A stretch of DNA of 54,550 nt from an uncultured Pelagibacteraceae bacterium. Its GTDB lineage: Bacteria > Pseudomonadota > Alphaproteobacteria > Pelagibacterales > Pelagibacteraceae. The notes below the pieces were generated by a model, which searched no databases, was not told the DNA's origin, and saw only the letters and a program-made list of their open reading frames with translations. Below, in pieces: positions 38,052-47,455 of the stretch (position 1 is the stretch's first letter; each line of letters starts with the position of its first letter). The stretch is taken from the NCBI GenBank assembly GCA_902533075.1, contig CACAKN010000006.1:1-54550 (forward strand), written 5' to 3'. Made by a program: the position numbers and the translations under genes.

Positions 38052-39196
38052 TGAAGAAAGTGGCTATTATAGGAGCTGGAATTTCAGGATTATTTATAGC
38101 AAATTTATTTAAAAGAAATCCTAATTATCAAATTATAATTTATGAAAAAAATAACTCAATTTCATTAGAGGAGGGATACGGAATTCAATTATCTGTAAAC
38201 AGTATAAAACTTTTGAATGAAATTGGATTTAAAGATTTACAAAATAGTGAGAAATTTTCACCCGAAAAAATTAATTTTTACTCTAATGAAAGCTATAATA
38301 AAATATGTGAATTAGATATTTCAAAGTTCAATACACAAGATTGTATGTATACTACTTTGAAAAGATCATCTTTAATCAACTTTTTAAAAAAAGATTTAGG
38401 AGATCTAATAAGAACTAATTATAAAATTTCAAACATAGATGACCAAGGTGCACAAATTAAACTTTCTTTTGAAAATAAAGAAATTAAAGAATGTGATTAT
38501 TTAATTATTTCAGATGGAATTTTTTCAAAAAGCAAAAGTCTTATTTCAAATAATAAGGCTAAAATTAAATATAATAATACACTAGCAATTAGGGGTATCT
38601 TAACCAAATTTCCTGAAAATATTGATAATAAAAATATCAACTTATTTTTAGGTTCAGACTTTCACTACGTATTTTATCCAGTAAATCCAACAGGGGATTT
38701 CAACTTTATAGCAATTATTAAATACAAATTGTCAACAGAAGAGAAAAAAAATTATTCATTATTCAAGGATAAATCATTTATTAAAAAAGTTTTGGAAAAA
38801 ACTCCCATAAAAAATAAAGATTTATTAGACGATTTAAAAGAATTAAAGATATTTCCAGTCTTTGTTAGTGATAATTTCTGTAAAATAAAAAATCAAAATA
38901 TTCAATTAATTGGAGATGCTTTTTTTGCTTTTCCACCATCATTTGCTCAGGGTGCATCACAGTCGATAGAAAGTGCCTACGAACTATTTAAAAGTATAGA
39001 AAACAAGACCAATGATAATTTTTTTGAACGTAGATTAAATAAAACAAAAATGGTAAATAATAGATCTCAACTGAATCAGTTTGTATTCCATTTATCAAAT
39101 CCGTTAACTACATTTTTTAGAAATTTCTTCTTAAAAAGATTAATGAAAAATAAAAAATTTTTAGAGACTTACTTAGGAAAAATTTATAATAATTAG
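38051..39196 (+). CDS. FAD-dependent monooxygenase, UbiH/aromatic hydroxylase family
   Basis: A 381-aa flavoprotein. The N-terminal FAD motif is AIIGAGISGLFIANL with an acidic YEK strand end. The second FAD block is QLIGDAFFAFPPSFAQGASQ, the GD motif of class A hydroxylases. It could be a ubiquinone-ring hydroxylase or an aromatic-acid hydroxylase; the sequence does not decide. It starts within the mutY stop (TGATG) and its own TAG overlaps the ccrM stop. Confidence 0.75.
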   Translation: MKKVAIIGAGISGLFIANLFKRNPNYQIIIYEKNNSISLEEGYGIQLSVNSIKLLNEIGFKDLQNSEKFSPEKINFYSNESYNKICELDISKFNTQDCMYTTLKRSSLINFLKKDLGDLIRTNYKISNIDDQGAQIKLSFENKEIKECDYLIISDGIFSKSKSLISNNKAKIKYNNTLAIRGILTKFPENIDNKNINLFLGSDFHYVFYPVNPTGDFNFIAIIKYKLSTEEKKNYSLFKDKSFIKKVLEKTPIKNKDLLDDLKELKIFPVFVSDNFCKIKNQNIQLIGDAFFAFPPSFAQGASQSIESAYELFKSIENKTNDNFFERRLNKTKMVNNRSQLNQFVFHLSNPLTTFFRNFFLKRLMKNKKFLETYLGKIYNN

Positions 39197-40263
39197 TTAT
39201 TATTAACTAATTTTTGCCTTAAATGATCAATAGGAACTACTGAACCATTTAAATTATAGTGCCAATAAGTCCACCCATTACAGCTATCGGCACCTAGAAT
39301 TGTTGCTGCCACTTTGTGAATTGAACCTTCAGTTTGGGCATGCTTAATGCTACCGTCAGCCATTATTTTTGCAATAATTTTCTTCTTATTGTCAAAAATA
39401 GTCGCGCCTGGTTTAATTATTCCCAATTCAACTAATGAACCAAAAGGTATTCTTGGTTTAGATCTGTTGTTCTTAAGTGTATCTAAATAATCATCTTCGA
39501 TGGGTTTTGTTTTTTTTAATCTTTGTTCTGCAGCTTTAAAGTAAGTTTTTTCTTTTTCTATACCATAAAAATTTCTACCTAATTTCTTAGCAACTGTTGC
39601 TGTAGTTCCAGAACCTAAAAAAGGGTCTAAAACTAGATCATTTTTATTGGAGGTTGCTAATAAAATTCTGTGAAGTAAAGCTTCAGGTTTTTGGGTTGAG
39701 TGAACTTTTTTACCATTTTTTTTAAGTCTTTCAGCGCCATTACAAATTGGTAGATCCCAATTAGATCTCATTTGAAGATCATCATTAAAACATTTCAAAG
39801 ATTGATAGTTAAAAGTATATTTTGATTTTTCTGATTTGGACGCCCAAATTAAAGTTTCATGAGCATTAGTAAAACGTGTTCCTCTAAAGTTTGGCATTGG
39901 ATTTTTTTTATTCCAGATGACATCATTTAAAATCCAAAAGCCTAAATTTTGAATTGCTGTCCCAACTCTAAAAATATTGTGATAACTGCCAATTACCCAA
40001 ATCGCTCCATTTTTTTTTAAAATTCTTTTGCATTCACTTAACCAGGCATAAGTAAAGTCATCATATTTTTTAAAACTTTGAAATTGATCCCACTTATCAT
40101 TAACTGCATTTACCTTAGATCTGTCAGGTCTGGTCAATTCACTTTTTAATTGTAAGTTATATGGAGGATCTGCAAAAATTAAATCAAAAGTTTCATCTTG
40201 AATTTTTTTTAATTCATCTAAGCTATCACCATTAATTATTTTATTTTTTAGATCTATATTCAT
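39193..40263 (-). CDS. ccrM: CcrM-type DNA adenine methyltransferase (GANTC)
   Basis: Beta-class N6-adenine methyltransferase of 356 aa. Motif IV is FADPPYNLQL near the N-terminus and the SAM-binding motif is DPFLGSGTTATVAKK further on, which is the beta order. The C-terminal ~85 residues (from PRIPFGSLVELG to the NGWTYWHYN segment) form the RAMA-like tail characteristic of CcrM. In alphaproteobacteria it methylates GANTC in a cell-cycle-dependent way and has no partner restriction enzyme; none is seen here. Confidence 0.95.
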   Translation of the reverse strand: MNIDLKNKIINGDSLDELKKIQDETFDLIFADPPYNLQLKSELTRPDRSKVNAVNDKWDQFQSFKKYDDFTYAWLSECKRILKKNGAIWVIGSYHNIFRVGTAIQNLGFWILNDVIWNKKNPMPNFRGTRFTNAHETLIWASKSEKSKYTFNYQSLKCFNDDLQMRSNWDLPICNGAERLKKNGKKVHSTQKPEALLHRILLATSNKNDLVLDPFLGSGTTATVAKKLGRNFYGIEKEKTYFKAAEQRLKKTKPIEDDYLDTLKNNRSKPRIPFGSLVELGIIKPGATIFDNKKKIIAKIMADGSIKHAQTEGSIHKVAATILGADSCNGWTYWHYNLNGSVVPIDHLRQKLVNNN

Positions 40264-40381
40264 TTTTAAAATTAAATTAGACTGTAAAAAGATTCTTGGG
40301 TCAACCTAGGATTGAATTATTTAGATTCGAATTGTGTATCAATTTTTAATGATCACAAGATATTGTGTTTCTACGTGAAAC
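40264..40381 (-). promoter_or_regulatory. Upstream region of ccrM with two GANTC sites
   Basis: At 118 bases this is one of the longest gene-free gaps in the window. It has GATTC at 40291-40295 and 40324-40328, both of the GANTC class recognised by CcrM itself. A near-palindrome TGTTTCTACGTGAAAC lies at 40366-40381, next to the rnhB stop. A ccrM promoter is expected here; I could not place a confident -10/-35 pair. Confidence 0.5.
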
Positions 40382-40942
40382 CTATTTAAGTCTATTAATT
40401 GGAGAAAAATTTTTTCTATGTTGGGTGGTAATTCCTAAATTTTTAATAGCTTTTAAATGCTGTTTAGTTCCATACCCACAATTTTTTTCTAAATAATAAC
40501 CTCTAAATTTTTTTCCTAAGTTAGTCAACATATTATCACGTGTAACTTTTGCAATAATTGAGGCTGCAGAAATTGATGGAATTTTTTGGTCACCCTTTAT
40601 AATTGATTTCATATTGTAATTTTTCATTTGAGGTATTTTGTTTCCGTCAATTAAAACAAGGGTGGGTTTTTTTTTAAGTTTTTTTATAGCCCTTTGCATT
40701 GCCAATAGACTTGCTTGAAGAATATTAATTTTTTCTATTTCTTTAACAGACGCTTTACCAGTAGACCATATTGAATTCCTCTTTATATATTTTGATAAAA
40801 TTTCTCTTTTAGCTTTTGATAAACTTTTTGAGTCTTTCAATAACTTTTTGTTTATAGACTTATTTAAAATTACCGCTGAGGCATATACTGGTCCAATTAA
40901 ACTTCCTCGACCAACTTCATCAACACCAGCAATAATTTTCAT
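40382..40942 (-). CDS. rnhB: Ribonuclease HII
   Basis: Removes ribonucleotides from DNA and RNA from hybrids. I start it at the ATG at 40942 (186 aa; MKIIAGVDEVGRG), which shares one base with the upstream stop; the longer frame to 40999 lies in the UDG gene. The DEVGRGSLIGPV block carries two catalytic acidic residues, and LVLIDGNK another. Confidence 0.94.
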   Translation of the reverse strand: MKIIAGVDEVGRGSLIGPVYASAVILNKSINKKLLKDSKSLSKAKREILSKYIKRNSIWSTGKASVKEIEKINILQASLLAMQRAIKKLKKKPTLVLIDGNKIPQMKNYNMKSIIKGDQKIPSISAASIIAKVTRDNMLTNLGKKFRGYYLEKNCGYGTKQHLKAIKNLGITTQHRKNFSPINRLK

Positions 40943-41661
40943 CAAATCTTTATATTCAAATCTTGAATTTTTTTTTTTATTTTTTTCAAATCTTCCCAAG
41001 AATATTTTTTATTTTCTGGAAATCTGATTAAGTAAGAGGGGCTAAATGTAATCATTAAAGGCAATGTCTTATTTTTTATAATAATTTCCTTCCACTTTCC
41101 TCTTTCATTTGAAATTTTATTATTTGAACCTATAACGGCTTCCATAGCTGTACTTCCCATTAATATAATAATTTTTGGATTAATAATCGAAATATGTTCT
41201 TTCAAAAATATTGAATAACGTTTTATTTCTTGGCTAGTAGGTTTTCTATCCTCAGGGGGCCTAAAGTTTATTGAATATGTTAAATATGTTTCTTTAATTT
41301 TAATATTGATAGCCAGTAGCATTTTTTTTAGCAGTTCACCAATTTTGTCTTGAAATGTTAGACCTAACTTGTCTTCTATTTCTCCAGGTGCTTCTCCTAT
41401 CAACATAATCGGACTGTGAATATTACCATCGCCTAAAATTAAATTTTTTGAATTATTTTTTAGATTACAATTATCGATTGAATTGATTAGTTCCTTAAGG
41501 TTTGATAATTGTTTAACCTTACTTTGATTTGAATAATTTTTATCAGTTTCGATAACATTAAATCTATTAATCGGTTTGTTATTAAAGATGAAGTCAGGTT
41601 CTATTATATCTTCCAAATCTTGAACATAAATGTCATTTTGATTTAAAGCATTTTTAGCCAT
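40942..41661 (-). CDS. Uracil-DNA glycosylase, family 4-like, without the full Fe-S cysteine set
   Basis: A 239-aa UDG-superfamily protein. Family blocks: LIGEAPGEIEDKLGLTFQ, INFRPPEDRKPTSQE, and FSPSYLIRFPENKKYSW (the HPxYLLR motif with Phe-Ser in place of the His region). Only one cysteine is present (NCNLKNN), so the four-Cys [4Fe-4S] site of classic family 4 enzymes is missing; relatives in alphaproteobacteria are, as I recall, similar. It diverges from the TPR gene with 11 bases between starts. Confidence 0.82.
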   Translation of the reverse strand: MAKNALNQNDIYVQDLEDIIEPDFIFNNKPINRFNVIETDKNYSNQSKVKQLSNLKELINSIDNCNLKNNSKNLILGDGNIHSPIMLIGEAPGEIEDKLGLTFQDKIGELLKKMLLAINIKIKETYLTYSINFRPPEDRKPTSQEIKRYSIFLKEHISIINPKIIILMGSTAMEAVIGSNNKISNERGKWKEIIIKNKTLPLMITFSPSYLIRFPENKKYSWEDLKKIKKKIQDLNIKI

Positions 41662-41672
41662 AATGTATCGTA

Positions 41673-43358
41673 ATGTTTTTAAAAAAAATTAAATTTACAC
41701 TTGTATTATTATTACTTTATCAAATTCCATCATATTCTAAAAGTACTAGTTTTGATAATTTTGATGCAAAAAATTTATCAAAATACTTTTCTGGTATTGT
41801 AGCTTTTGAGAATAAGGATAACACAGTTGCTTTAGATTTTTTTAATTCATCAAAAAGTTTACTAAATGAACACGATCCTTACTTAAAAAGATATATTTAT
41901 TCACTAGTTTTGGAAAATAAAGTTTCTCAAGCAATTAGAGTCATAAAAAATAATCAAAAAAAAAGGAATATAATTTTTTTTGACGGTTATTTATTATTAA
42001 TTTTAGATTGTTTAAAAAAAAACGATTTTGAAAAAGCTAATGTCTACTTAAAAAAAATGAATGGTCTGACACGGTCTAATAGATTTAATCTAGCTATTTT
42101 AGAGAGCATGAAACAATATATTTATGTATTTCAAAAAGGAAGAATTTTAGATGATAAAAAAAACTTTGGTAAATTATCGATAATTTCAGAAACGTTTCAA
42201 AAATGTTTTTTGGGAGATAATGATACAGACACATATTTTACAAAATTAATAAATGATACTGAGGGAGATTATACCAGATATATTTTTTTTTATTTAAGTT
42301 ATCTAATTGAAAATAATAGGTTTGAGGATGCAAAACAAATAACAAAAGATTTGGATTATATTGAAACTACACTATTACTTTCACAAGGGAAAAACTGGAT
42401 AGAAAATCAAAATTTTAAAAAGTTAATTAGTGTTTTCTCGTGTAAAAAATCTAATGATATAATAAGTGAGTTTTTATTTTTAATATCAAATCTTTATTCC
42501 TCGCAAGATAAATTTGATAAATCGAATTTTTATCTTAATTTATCAAATTTTTTGAATCCGAATTTTGTATTTAATTTATCTTTAGTTGTTGAAAACCAAT
42601 ATTTTAATAAAGAATATAAAAAAGCAAAAAAAAATTTAAAAAAATTTAAAAAAGAGGATACCTTCTATCATTGGTATCGAGTAAAAAAAGAAGCTCAAAT
42701 TATATCGAAACAAAGAAATAAAAAAGAGTCCCTTAATTATATAAAAACAGAGTTTGATAAAATTATTGATCCAAATGACAAAATTTTATTTGATATGGCA
42801 AACTTTTATAAAAATTCAAAAAAATATAATGAAGCTATAAAATATTACTCAAAAATAATTAATTCTATTTCAGACATTTCTAAAATTAAATCAGATTTGC
42901 TTTATAGAAGAGGGGGAAGTTATGAAAGAATTGGAATTTATGAAAAAGCAGATAAAGATTTACTCAATGCATTAAAAATTAATCCAGAGGATGCATATAT
43001 TTTAAATTATTTAGCTTACTCGTGGCTAGAAAGAGATTATAAAATTAGGGAAGCAATTAAAATGCTTGAAAAGGCTTACTCGTACAAAAATAATGATCCA
43101 TATATCATAGACTCAATTGGTTGGGCTTATTATCTAGTTAACGATTATCTTAAAGCTGAAAAATTTTTAAAAAGAGCAGTAGAACTTATGCCTGATGACC
43201 CTATAGTTAATGATCATTATGGTGATATTTTATGGAGGTTAGGTAGAAAAATTCAAGCAAGATATTTTTGGAGCAATGTCCTCAAGATGGATTCTGTAGA
43301 AGATTTAATGATTGATAAAATAAAAATTAAAATGATTGAAGGTTTAAAAAGTTCTTAA
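41673..43358 (+). CDS. Secreted or periplasmic TPR-repeat protein
   Basis: A 561-aa protein with an N-terminal signal sequence (KKIKFTLVLLLLYQIPSYS). The C-terminal third has clear tetratricopeptide repeats: DLLYRRGGSYERIG, DAYILNYLAYSWLE, DPYIIDSIGWAYYLV and DPIVNDHYGDILWRLG. The N-terminal part is degenerate helical repeat. A TPR protein just upstream of ispE is common in alphaproteobacteria, but its role is unknown. Its stop shares one base with the ispE start. Confidence 0.85.
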   Translation: MFLKKIKFTLVLLLLYQIPSYSKSTSFDNFDAKNLSKYFSGIVAFENKDNTVALDFFNSSKSLLNEHDPYLKRYIYSLVLENKVSQAIRVIKNNQKKRNIIFFDGYLLLILDCLKKNDFEKANVYLKKMNGLTRSNRFNLAILESMKQYIYVFQKGRILDDKKNFGKLSIISETFQKCFLGDNDTDTYFTKLINDTEGDYTRYIFFYLSYLIENNRFEDAKQITKDLDYIETTLLLSQGKNWIENQNFKKLISVFSCKKSNDIISEFLFLISNLYSSQDKFDKSNFYLNLSNFLNPNFVFNLSLVVENQYFNKEYKKAKKNLKKFKKEDTFYHWYRVKKEAQIISKQRNKKESLNYIKTEFDKIIDPNDKILFDMANFYKNSKKYNEAIKYYSKIINSISDISKIKSDLLYRRGGSYERIGIYEKADKDLLNALKINPEDAYILNYLAYSWLERDYKIREAIKMLEKAYSYKNNDPYIIDSIGWAYYLVNDYLKAEKFLKRAVELMPDDPIVNDHYGDILWRLGRKIQARYFWSNVLKMDSVEDLMIDKIKIKMIEGLKSS

Positions 43359-44203
43359 TGACACAAATCAAAATCAAATCTTTTGCAAAAATAAACTTAG
43401 CCCTAAATGTTACAGGCAAAGACTCTTCCATACATAAAATTGAAAGTATAATAGCTTTCGTTTCATTATATGATGAAATTGATATTAAAAAAATTAAATC
43501 TAAAACTCATAATATTTCATTTACTGGTGAATTTGCTCAAAATATTGGAAAAAATAATACTGTATCAAAGTTATTACAAATACTTGAGAGTAAAAATTTA
43601 CTTCAAAATAGAAAATTCAGAATTAAAATAAAAAAACGAATTCCATCAAAAGCAGGGCTGGGAGGAGGTTCAATGAACGCTGCTAGTATTCTAAATTATT
43701 TTGTAAAAAGAAATATTATAAAAAGTAATAAAAAGGAGATTATAAATATATCTAATGAAATTGGTTCAGATGTAATTTTAGGGCTTAATCGTAAGAATTC
43801 TATTTTAAATTCAAAAAAAAAAATTAAATATTTTACTAACCGTGAGGCACTCCACACATTGATTGTAAAACCAAATTTTGGCTGCTCCACTAAGGAGATA
43901 TATTCAAAAGTAAGAAAATTTAATAAACCAAAACTTAATAACCCAAGTATAAAAATGTTTGATTATGAATTTTTAAAAAAAATGAGTAATTCTTTAGAAC
44001 CCATTGCATTTTCTAAGTATCCTAAATTGAAATCACTTAAATTTTTTCTTCAGAATTTATCAAAACCATTATTTGTGAGAATGACAGGGTCAGGGTCCGC
44101 ATTGGTCGCATATTTTCGTTCAAAACAAAGATGTGATTATGCTAAAAAACAATTTAAAAAAAAATTTAAAAATTACTGGTGTATAACTTCAAAAACTATA
44201 TAA
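43358..44203 (+). CDS. ispE: 4-diphosphocytidyl-2-C-methyl-D-erythritol kinase
   Basis: GHMP kinase of the MEP isoprenoid pathway, 281 aa. The ATP loop is IPSKAGLGGGSMNAAS, AKINLALNV opens the protein, and the C-terminal motif is RMTGSGSALVAYF. It starts within the stop of the TPR gene (TAATG). Confidence 0.93.
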   Translation: MTQIKIKSFAKINLALNVTGKDSSIHKIESIIAFVSLYDEIDIKKIKSKTHNISFTGEFAQNIGKNNTVSKLLQILESKNLLQNRKFRIKIKKRIPSKAGLGGGSMNAASILNYFVKRNIIKSNKKEIINISNEIGSDVILGLNRKNSILNSKKKIKYFTNREALHTLIVKPNFGCSTKEIYSKVRKFNKPKLNNPSIKMFDYEFLKKMSNSLEPIAFSKYPKLKSLKFFLQNLSKPLFVRMTGSGSALVAYFRSKQRCDYAKKQFKKKFKNYWCITSKTI

Positions 44204-44236
44204 ATTTTAATTTTTTGTGTTATACGAACTTTATAT

Positions 44237-44310
44237 TGGGGCGTAGCCAAGCGGTAAGGCACGGGTTTTTGGTACCTGCATCCTAGGTTCGAATCCTAGC
44301 GCCCCAGCCA
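44237..44310 (+). tRNA. tRNA-Gln (anticodon TTG), CCA encoded
   Basis: A cloverleaf can be drawn by eye. The acceptor stem TGGGGCG pairs with CGCCCCA, the anticodon arm CGGGT/ACCTG encloses loop TTTTGGT with anticodon TTG, and the T arm holds GGTTCGAATCC. The discriminator base is G and the 3' CCA is encoded (44308-44310). The gene lies 33 bases after ispE and 3 bases before the cca start codon. Confidence 0.97.
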
Positions 44311-44313
44311 ATT

Positions 44314-45585
44314 ATGAAAAACTTATTAGATAAAATTTTTTTAAGATCAAATAATTTAGATTATGTAAGTAAAGATATAAAAGACCTCACAAAAAAAACA
44401 CCTTCAAACAGAATATTTGAAGCAATAAATTCTTATTCAACTGAGAGTGAGATTAGATATGTTGGGGGGTGTATAAGAAAAATAATTAACAAAGAAAATG
44501 TTGATGATATTGATTTGGCTACAAACTTGGAGCCAAAACAAGTTTGTCAAGCTTTAGAAAAAAATAATATTAATTATTATGAAAGTGGCATTGAACACGG
44601 AACAATCACAGCATTAGAGGGCAAACATAAATTTGAAATTACAACTTTAAGAAAAGATATATCTACAGATGGTAGACATGCTAAGGTAGAATTTTCTAAA
44701 GATTGGAAAGAAGATGCGTCGAGAAGAGATTTTACAATTAATTCAATTTACTCTGATAAAGATGGTAATCTTTTTGATCCTTTTAATGGAAAAAAAGATT
44801 TAGAAAATGGCTTTGTAAATTTTATAGGAGATGCAGACAAAAGAATAAAGGAAGACTATTTAAGAATATTAAGATATCTTAGATTTTTCCTTAATTATTC
44901 TAAACAATCTCATAATTTAGAAACTATTAAAAAACTCAAAATAAATATTGGGGGTGTATCAAAATTATCAAAAGATAGGTTATTAGATGAATTAAAAAAA
45001 ACACTTAAAATTGATATATTGGAGAAATTATCAAAAGATAAATTAAGCTTAGATTTGTTCTTAATGATTTTTCCAGAGTTAAAAAATATTAAGATATTTT
45101 CAAAATTAAATAATATAAAAAAAAAAATTCTTAAAGAAAAAGATTTTATTTTTCTATTATCTTTAATGATAATTGATGAAACTGATAACGCTGAATATTT
45201 TTTATACAGGTTTAATATTTCTAAAAAAGATCAAAAAAGAATTAAGTTAATTGATGATTTTTATAAAAAAAAAAATTCTAAAACATTTACAGAAAAAAAT
45301 ATGAATAAAGTTTTTTATTATTATGGCAAAGAAACCACAATTGACATTTTGTGCCATAAGATAATTAAATCGAATAAGATAGATAATAACTTGTTAGAAT
45401 TATGCAAACTTTATCAAAGTAAAATAACACCTGTAGTGCCCGTAAGTGCTGATGTATTAATAAAAAAATACCAAATTCCAGAAGGTAGAAAATTAGGAGA
45501 GAAGTTAAGAGCTATAGAGGAGGAATGGGTTGAAAATAATTTTCAAATTTCAGAGCAGCAGATTAATAATATAATTAATAATTAA
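44314..45585 (+). CDS. cca: CCA tRNA nucleotidyltransferase
   Basis: Adds or repairs the 3' CCA of tRNAs. It is 423 aa and a class II enzyme. RYVGGCIRK with the metal-binding [11 protein letters not shown], the [10 protein letters not shown] block and [13 protein letters not shown] (nucleotide-recognition region) are all present. The ATG is only 3 bases after the tRNA-Gln CCA, so processing of the tRNA 3' end would leave an almost leaderless mRNA. Its stop overlaps the greA stop in TTAA. Confidence 0.95.
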   Translation: MKNLLDKIFLRSNNLDYVSKDIKDLTKKTPSNRIFEAINSYSTESEIRYVGGCIRKIINKENVDDIDLATNLEPKQVCQALEKNNINYYESGIEHGTITALEGKHKFEITTLRKDISTDGRHAKVEFSKDWKEDASRRDFTINSIYSDKDGNLFDPFNGKKDLENGFVNFIGDADKRIKEDYLRILRYLRFFLNYSKQSHNLETIKKLKINIGGVSKLSKDRLLDELKKTLKIDILEKLSKDKLSLDLFLMIFPELKNIKIFSKLNNIKKKILKEKDFIFLLSLMIIDETDNAEYFLYRFNISKKDQKRIKLIDDFYKKKNSKTFTEKNMNKVFYYYGKETTIDILCHKIIKSNKIDNNLLELCKLYQSKITPVVPVSADVLIKKYQIPEGRKLGEKLRAIEEEWVENNFQISEQQINNIINN

Positions 45586-46058
45586 ATATACTTAACATCT
45601 TTAACTTCAAAATTTTTTGTTCCAGCGGGAGTTTTTATTTCAACTAAATCATTTTTATTTTTTCCTATTAAACCTTTGCCGATGGGTGATTGAAAATAGA
45701 TTAATTTTTGTTTGAGGTCAGCTTCATCTTTGCCAACAATTTTATAATTGATTTTTTCTCCAGTATCTAAATTTTCTAAATAAACAGTTGAACCGAAAAT
45801 AACTTTGCCGTCATTGTTTAACTTTGTTACATCAATTACATTAGCTCTTGCAATGATATCATTTATTTCTGTAATACGACCTTCGTTGTGAGATTGTTCC
45901 TCTTTGGCAGCATGATATTCAGCATTTTCTTTTAGATCACCGTGCGATCTTGCTTCAGCAATTGCCGCAACAATTTCTGGTCTTTTTTTTTCTTTTAAAA
46001 AAATTAATTCCTCTTCAAGTTTCTGCAATCCATTTAATGTTATTGGTTCTTTATCCAT
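45582..46058 (-). CDS. greA: Transcription elongation factor GreA
   Basis: Stimulates transcript cleavage by backtracked RNA polymerase. It is 158 aa, family length. The N-terminal antiparallel coiled coil includes [16 protein letters not shown] and the acidic tip [16 protein letters not shown]; the C-terminal FKBP-like part has [10 protein letters not shown]. It follows hemF with a 1-base gap. Confidence 0.97.
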   Translation of the reverse strand: MDKEPITLNGLQKLEEELIFLKEKKRPEIVAAIAEARSHGDLKENAEYHAAKEEQSHNEGRITEINDIIARANVIDVTKLNNDGKVIFGSTVYLENLDTGEKINYKIVGKDEADLKQKLIYFQSPIGKGLIGKNKNDLVEIKTPAGTKNFEVKDVKYI

Positions 46059-46059
46059 A

Positions 46060-46887
46060 CTATTTCCATTTTGCTATTGGAGGTAATGACATCAAAATTC
46101 CCTCAATATTTCCACCAGTTTGTAATCCAAATTTTGTGCCTCTGTCATATAATAAATTAAATTCAGTATATCTTCCCCTTTTGATGTATTGAATTTCTTT
46201 ATCTTTAAAAGTCCAATTTTTTTTTCTTTTTTTTCTTATAATCTTTTGAAAAATTTGCTGAAAAGTAATTCCAACATCTCTTACAAATTTAAAATCATTA
46301 TAAAAATTTTTTTTTTTGTAATCAAAAAAAATACCACCTATACCCCTAGATTCATTTCTATGCGGAAGGTAAAAATAATTATCACACCATTTTTTATATT
46401 TTGAATAATAATTTTTGTTATGTCGATCACACATATTCTTTAAAATTTTATGAAATTGTTTTTTTTCTAGGTTATCTTTTTTTGATGGTGTTACGTCTAT
46501 TCCCCCACCAAACCATTCTTCAGTTGTACAAATAAATCTAGTATTGAAGTGCATTGCTGGGATCAAAGGGTTTTTCATATGCATCACAACAGAAATTCCA
46601 GATGCCCAAAATCTCGGATCTTTCTGGGCACCTGGTATTTTTTTTTGAAATTGTTTTGGAAATTTTCCATATACTTTTGAAAAATTAACACCAACTTTAT
46701 CAAAAACTTTTCCGTCTTTTAAAATTCTATATTCACCACCACCTTCATCTTTTTTTTCATTTCTTTTCCAAGTTTTTGCTTTAAAATTAATTTTGTTATT
46801 TTCTAAATCTTCAACGTCGCAGCAAATAGCATTTTGCAAAGCTTTAAACCAATTACTTACAATATTTTTTTTAGTTTCTAAATTCAT
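46060..46887 (-). CDS. hemF: Coproporphyrinogen III oxidase, oxygen-dependent
   Basis: Converts coproporphyrinogen III to protoporphyrinogen IX with O2, 275 aa. [26 protein letters not shown] and GGIFFDY are family hallmarks; [13 protein letters not shown] closes the domain. The oxygen-dependent type fits an aerobic lifestyle, and haem supply is relevant to the petABC genes next door. It sits one base after trmL. Confidence 0.96.
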   Translation of the reverse strand: MNLETKKNIVSNWFKALQNAICCDVEDLENNKINFKAKTWKRNEKKDEGGGEYRILKDGKVFDKVGVNFSKVYGKFPKQFQKKIPGAQKDPRFWASGISVVMHMKNPLIPAMHFNTRFICTTEEWFGGGIDVTPSKKDNLEKKQFHKILKNMCDRHNKNYYSKYKKWCDNYFYLPHRNESRGIGGIFFDYKKKNFYNDFKFVRDVGITFQQIFQKIIRKKRKKNWTFKDKEIQYIKRGRYTEFNLLYDRGTKFGLQTGGNIEGILMSLPPIAKWK

Positions 46888-46888
46888 T

Positions 46889-47362
46889 TTAAATATATTT
46901 AGTTTGTTTTAAACTTTCTGCTAAAATGATAGCTACTGATGAGGCAATATTGAGTGACCGCATATTATTCTTCATAGGTATTTTTAATCTGTCCTTAATA
47001 GTTTTATGAATTTTTTCAGGCACACCTGCACTCTCACTACCAAATAAAATCGTATCATTTTTTTCGAATTTAAATTTTGTATAGGATATAGATGCTTTAG
47101 TAGTCATCAATATAATTCTTTGATTCTTTTTTGACTTAAAAAAGTCATCAGAACTTTCATAAAAATGAATATTTTTTTCGTCCATATAATCCATAACCAC
47201 TCTTTTAAATCTTTTATCAGTTAATAAAAAACCACATGGCTCTATAATCTCCAATTTTGCACCCAGACAGGCACAAGTTCTTATTATTGCTGCAGTATTT
47301 TGAGGTATATCTGGTTCAAATAACGCAATTTTAGGCCCAAGTTTTGTTGAATTCTGTGTCAT
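46889..47362 (-). CDS. trmL: tRNA (cytidine/uridine34-2'-O)-methyltransferase
   Basis: SPOUT-fold methyltransferase acting on the wobble base of tRNA-Leu. It is 157 aa. The knot region shows LFGSESAGVPEKI and IPMKNNMRSLNIASSVAI. FEPDIPQNTAAIIRTCACLG is the family N-terminus. It is the first gene of the trmL-hemF-greA operon and diverges from petA. Confidence 0.93.
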   Translation of the reverse strand: MTQNSTKLGPKIALFEPDIPQNTAAIIRTCACLGAKLEIIEPCGFLLTDKRFKRVVMDYMDEKNIHFYESSDDFFKSKKNQRIILMTTKASISYTKFKFEKNDTILFGSESAGVPEKIHKTIKDRLKIPMKNNMRSLNIASSVAIILAESLKQTKYI

Positions 47363-47455
47363 TCTATCAGTAGTAAATTTAATAATTTATATTATATGAA
47401 ATAACATATTTAAGTAGAAATAATCTATATTGAGTATATTTAATTAAAATTATTG
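47363..47455. promoter_or_regulatory. Divergent intergenic region, trmL / petA
   Basis: Ninety-three very AT-rich bases between the two start codons; promoters for both operons must lie here. TATATT at 47426-47431 is a -10 candidate for petA, without a good -35 box. No operator-like repeat is evident. Confidence 0.4.

Noticed and set aside
39193..40263. Restriction-modification system around the adenine methyltransferase
   Set aside because: The methyltransferase carries the CcrM C-terminal domain and no endonuclease gene adjoins it, so it is an orphan cell-cycle methylase.
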